A DNA stretch of 9,846 bases, taken from an uncultured Flavobacteriales bacterium. Lineage in GTDB: Bacteria > Bacteroidota > Bacteroidia > Flavobacteriales > Crocinitomicaceae. The DNA is taken from contig CAMLDR010000157.1 of assembly GCA_946478775.1 (NCBI GenBank), forward strand, positions 1-9,846, read 5' to 3'. Both the position numbers and the translations under genes were made by a program. Of this stretch, positions 8,501 to 9,846 are shown one piece after another. Position 1 is the stretch's first letter. Each line of letters begins with the position of its first letter. A model generated the notes under the pieces. That model saw nothing but the letters and a program-made list of their open reading frames with translations. It was not told the DNA's origin and did not search any database.

Positions 8501-8966
8501 TACTACAAATATATTTTCCGCCAGGTAGTTCAGCAACGGCTTTCACGTGTGAACTATTCCCTGAAATCGGAGATACAAATGATGGATCTACCATTCCGTT
8601 TGGAAGAACTCTCACCATGCTTCCGGATGAATGACCCTGATAACCAGGAAAACACCCAAAGGCAATGATTTTTGAATCAGAAGTTTCCAAAAGTCCTTTC
8701 ATAGAATTGTACACATCATACTGGAAAGTACCCTGGTAAAAAGAATTGATTTTCTTACCCAAAGAATCAATTTTGGCGATACCATTGCTCCCTCCAAGAA
8801 GTATGATTTGGGATTTGTTATCTTTTTTAATCGCGGAAGTGATCCAATAATCCTGATTTAACGCACTGGTATAACTAAAACTCGGATCATCGGTGATTGC
8901 TTGAGAAAAGCAGAAATTGAAGGTAATAACTATTACTGCTATGGAAAAAAAGACTTTTGATATCAT
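5541..8966 (-). CDS. T9SS-secreted delta-60 repeat protein with cysteine-rich repeats and C-terminal sorting domain
   Basis: A complete 1141-residue protein starting at the ATG at 8966. Residues 1-22 are a signal peptide (FFSIAVIVITFNFCFSQ). Residues about 25-716 hold about 14 delta-60-type repeats, best preserved at 386-633 (for example TDGKIIVCGQFTSYNG, RLNPNGTIDNSF) and degenerate in the N-terminal half; 14 would fit two seven-bladed propellers. Residues 722-868 are three cysteine modules of the same kind as in the gene at 1-1679. Residues about 869-950, with three cysteines and HDLHVTDNCGDT, resemble an SprB-type repeat. The last 70 or so residues, opening with EIYPNPTNDQ and continuing with LTVYDVQGKVV and GVYLF, are a type A T9SS sorting domain (TIGR04183/PF18962), so the protein should cross the outer membrane by T9SS and be anchored or released. 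The function is unknown; adhesion or binding is plausible. It is probably transcribed alone, between two terminators. Confidence 0.93.
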   Translation of the reverse strand: MISKVFFSIAVIVITFNFCFSQAITDDPSFSYTSALNQDYWITSAIKKDNKSQIILLGGSNGIAKIDSLGKKINSFYQGTFQYDVYNSMKGLLETSDSKIIAFGCFPGYQGHSSGSMVRVLPNGMVDPSFVSPISGNSSHVKAVAELPGGKYICSMGGASSTTLITRLNNGGSFDPGFVSPFSGSLQNVAEFIVQADSSILVVFENFIQKINYDGTIDNSFNSSTVGPQGSSGYSDSEVLDDGKILFLSNNKVYRLLANGVVDNTFTPIVIPTSEFIAKRIVRTNDNKIYVYGRRDYLATASSVLVKRFHLNGTIDNTFNLGQGFNHEYNSEEANALLSFDDGTLSISGSFNGLNNVSAASIVMLTNSGSPLWMHKIGTGLLNHRAYTMHVDASNHIFVGGDFDTYNGLSRNKIAKLDRSGHTDYSFNPGTGFNADVRDILTQTDGKIIVCGQFTSYNGTSVQNIVRLNPNGTIDNSFSAGTGFSGFQVYALGIQSDGKIIVAGDFGTYNNISVARIIRLLPDGSLDPTFTPSSGPNNAVLDLIVKPNDEILICGKFGTYAGTLRARIALLNSNGVLDNSFVPAGAYAHYDTRAMAIQPDGKIVVGGDLGSFTDNQDRRVGRLNPNGSTDSTFVSNAFMYNFPESIGILQNGRIVIGSGTVAIVESNGSQVAYQNLDLTMAGASVNDIYVNPSGNPILVGRFVLAPSKFGISRLKLAPAIQQTEQVFSCGPFTWINGITYTTSTNTPQYTFTNEDGVDSIVSLNLTIGSSSTTDIQIACDSLIWIDGITYTSTTTAPTFTLQSAAGCDSIITLNLTIALPSSGSEMQTACASFTWPINGQTYTSSGQYIDTIPNAAGCDSIITLDLTIIQSSQPLTIENSFSMPSDANSCTGEAAITLSGNADFELDFDNGSQLITSSGYSLVTNLCPGVHDLHVTDNCGDTLSTTIVIPVDSNYVFNNPFIDSLAQDSLGVTLTNCDIYYAGIDTAYIDSIWATGNTVNVIWNIVDSNGSNFDTTSYVLNNGNGVYWLQLSVFCPFKSVGEYFTVTEAIYFNNGSVSTAGLFDIGKDLFEIYPNPTNDQVHISFSGSEAELTVYDVQGKVVLKDRIQNNGIVSLENFERGVYLFDFKNSNAHSVQRVVKQ
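5544..5765 (-). other. T9SS type A C-terminal sorting domain coding segment
   Basis: This segment encodes about residues 1068-1141 of the large repeat protein. It shows the usual order of the family: the IYPNPT motif, an amphipathic strand (VHISF), VYDVQGKVV, then GVYLFDF and a basic tail (QRVVKQ). The type IX translocon recognises this domain and it is normally removed after export. Confidence 0.92.
6363..6803 (-). repeat. Three diverged copies of the cysteine/tryptophan module
   Basis: This encodes residues 722-868 of the large repeat protein: three units of about 50 residues with conserved W, G-x-TYT and a terminal DSIxxLxLTI strand. Cysteine pairs are C779/C807 and C830/C858. The first unit keeps C729 but has V757 where the second cysteine belongs. 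The copies differ more from each other in DNA than those at 1-483, suggesting an older or less homogenised array. Confidence 0.82.
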
Positions 8967-8986
8967 ATTCAGGTGATTTGTTCAAT

Positions 8987-9029
8987 AAAAAATCCGGTTA
9001 CCAACCTTATAAATAAGTGATAACCGGAT
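8987..9029 (-). terminator. Intrinsic terminator after gcvP
   Basis: A perfect 9-bp inverted repeat (ATCCGGTTA at 8992-9000 with TAACCGGAT at 9021-9029) encloses an inner CTTAT/ATAAG pairing (9006-9010 with 9013-9017). On the minus strand it runs into a T tract (8992-8987). It begins 20 bp after the gcvP stop codon. Confidence 0.85.
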
Positions 9030-9037
9030 CAAAGATA
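9030..9037 (-). promoter_or_regulatory. Candidate -7 promoter element (TATCTTTG) overlapping the gcvP terminator region
   Basis: The minus-strand TATCTTTG fits TAnnTTTG. It is the only such match between gcvP and the ATG at 8966, but it is 63 nt from that ATG, whereas the three other candidate elements here are 17-22 nt away. It directly abuts the 5' arm of the terminator hairpin. No clear -33 element is seen. It may be a chance match. Confidence 0.33.
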
Positions 9038-9048
9038 TAAAATTAAAT

Positions 9049-9846
9049 TTAAGCCTCCACGTGCATATAGCTCTCCACGCTCGGACAAGAACACACTAAG
9101 TTTCTGTCTCCGTAAGCGTTGTCTACACGGCGAACCGGAACCCAGTATTTCCACTCTTTCAAATAAGCAACCGGGTAAGCTGCTTCCTGCGGAGAATATG
9201 GGTAATTCCATTCCTGATTGATGATGCAATCTGCGGTGTGCGGAGCGTTTTTCAACAAGTTATTTTCTTTGTCGGCTTTTCCGCTTTCAATGTCAGCAAT
9301 TTCTTGACGAATCTTGATCATTGCTTCGATGAAACGGTCCAGTTCTTCTTTGTCTTCCGATTCTGTGGGCTCAACCATCAGTGTTCCTGCTACCGGGAAT
9401 GAAACCGTTGGTGCGTGGAAATTGAAGTCTATCAAACGTTTTGCCATATCGGCAACTTCTACGTCGGCCGTTTTCTTGAATTCGCGGCAATCTAAAATCA
9501 TTTCGTGAGCTACTGTACCGTTTTTACCGGCATACAATACATCGTAATGTCCTTTCAATTTCGCAGCAATGTAATTCGCATTCAAGATTGCTATTTCTGT
9601 AGATTCTCTCAAACCTTCCGCTCCCAGCATTTTGATGTACCCGTAAGAGATCAACAAAATCAAGGCGCTTCCGTATGGTGCTGCAGAAACTGCGTGAATT
9701 GGCGTTGAACCACCAGCTGCAATTACCGGGTTACTTGGTAAGAAAGGAGCCAAATGCGCTGCCACTCCGATTGGTCCCATTCCCGGGCCTCCACCTCCGT
9801 GAGGAATGGCAAATGTTTTGTGTAAGTTCAGGTGACAAACGTCTGC
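9049..9846 (-). CDS. gcvP: Glycine dehydrogenase (decarboxylating) P-protein, C-terminal part
   Basis: The frame is open to the right window edge, so only the last 265 residues of a protein usually near 950 residues are present; the 5' end lies outside. P-protein is the pyridoxal-phosphate enzyme of the glycine cleavage system: it decarboxylates glycine and passes the aminomethyl group to the lipoyl arm of H-protein in the cytoplasm. The fragment opens with the cofactor site [16 protein letters not shown]; the PLP-binding lysine is residue 10 of the fragment (codon 9819-9817). Downstream are [14 protein letters not shown], the HEMILDCR segment, and a conserved [19 protein letters not shown] motif, ending in [17 protein letters not shown]. 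An internal ATG at 9780 is not the start, since the conserved lysine motif lies before it in the same frame. No frameshift is seen. It is a housekeeping gene, not obviously linked in function to its neighbours. Confidence 0.97.
   Translation of the reverse strand, partial: ADVCHLNLHKTFAIPHGGGGPGMGPIGVAAHLAPFLPSNPVIAAGGSTPIHAVSAAPYGSALILLISYGYIKMLGAEGLRESTEIAILNANYIAAKLKGHYDVLYAGKNGTVAHEMILDCREFKKTADVEVADMAKRLIDFNFHAPTVSFPVAGTLMVEPTESEDKEELDRFIEAMIKIRQEIADIESGKADKENNLLKNAPHTADCIINQEWNYPYSPQEAAYPVAYLKEWKYWVPVRRVDNAYGDRNLVCSCPSVESYMHVEA

Noticed and set aside
9029..9229. 66-codon minus-strand open frame inside the gcvP end
   Set aside because: It is out of frame with the conserved gcvP C-terminus and runs into the terminator.

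Overview
The window looks like a piece of a Bacteroidota chromosome, probably Flavobacteriales. Evidence for this is a type IX secretion (T9SS) C-terminal sorting domain, long secreted delta-60 repeat proteins, a LytTR two-component pair with a TPR-bearing sensor kinase, TAnnTTTG promoter-like elements, starts without Shine-Dalgarno sequences, and a modest GC content. A Fluviicola-like or Crocinitomicaceae source is a guess from protein style only. All six genes lie on the minus strand, so transcription runs from the right end to the left.

Layout, right to left: the C-terminal 265 codons of glycine decarboxylase gcvP (9049-9846, 5' end outside the window), closed by a hairpin terminator. Next is a 1141-residue secreted protein (5541-8966) with 14 delta-60-type repeats, three cysteine-rich repeats of about 50 residues, an SprB-like segment and a T9SS sorting domain, closed by a second terminator at 5492-5525. 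Then come a LytTR response regulator (4714-5460) and, 15 nt further on, a LytS-type histidine kinase with a TPR sensor region (2752-4698). A lipoprotein of unknown function follows (1891-2616), with a third terminator (1790-1833). Last is a second delta-60/cysteine-repeat protein (1-1679), related to the 1141-residue one, whose C-terminus lies outside the window.

How the genes may work together: the regulator and kinase form a clear cognate pair. No convincing terminator separates the kinase from the lipoprotein, so all three could be read together, although the lipoprotein also has its own promoter-like element. The two large repeat proteins are surface or secreted products; whether the two-component system controls them is unknown. 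gcvP is a housekeeping neighbour of the glycine cleavage pathway.

Most notable observations: repeat counts fitting one 7-bladed propeller in one paralog and two in the other; similar 150-bp tandem repeats encoding the cysteine module; and a promoter/terminator overlap behind gcvP in which initiation would remove most of the 5' arm of the terminator hairpin. No RNA genes, insertion sequences, CRISPR arrays or clear signs of recent transfer were seen. The genes are of recognisable kinds and I found no clearly new multi-gene system.
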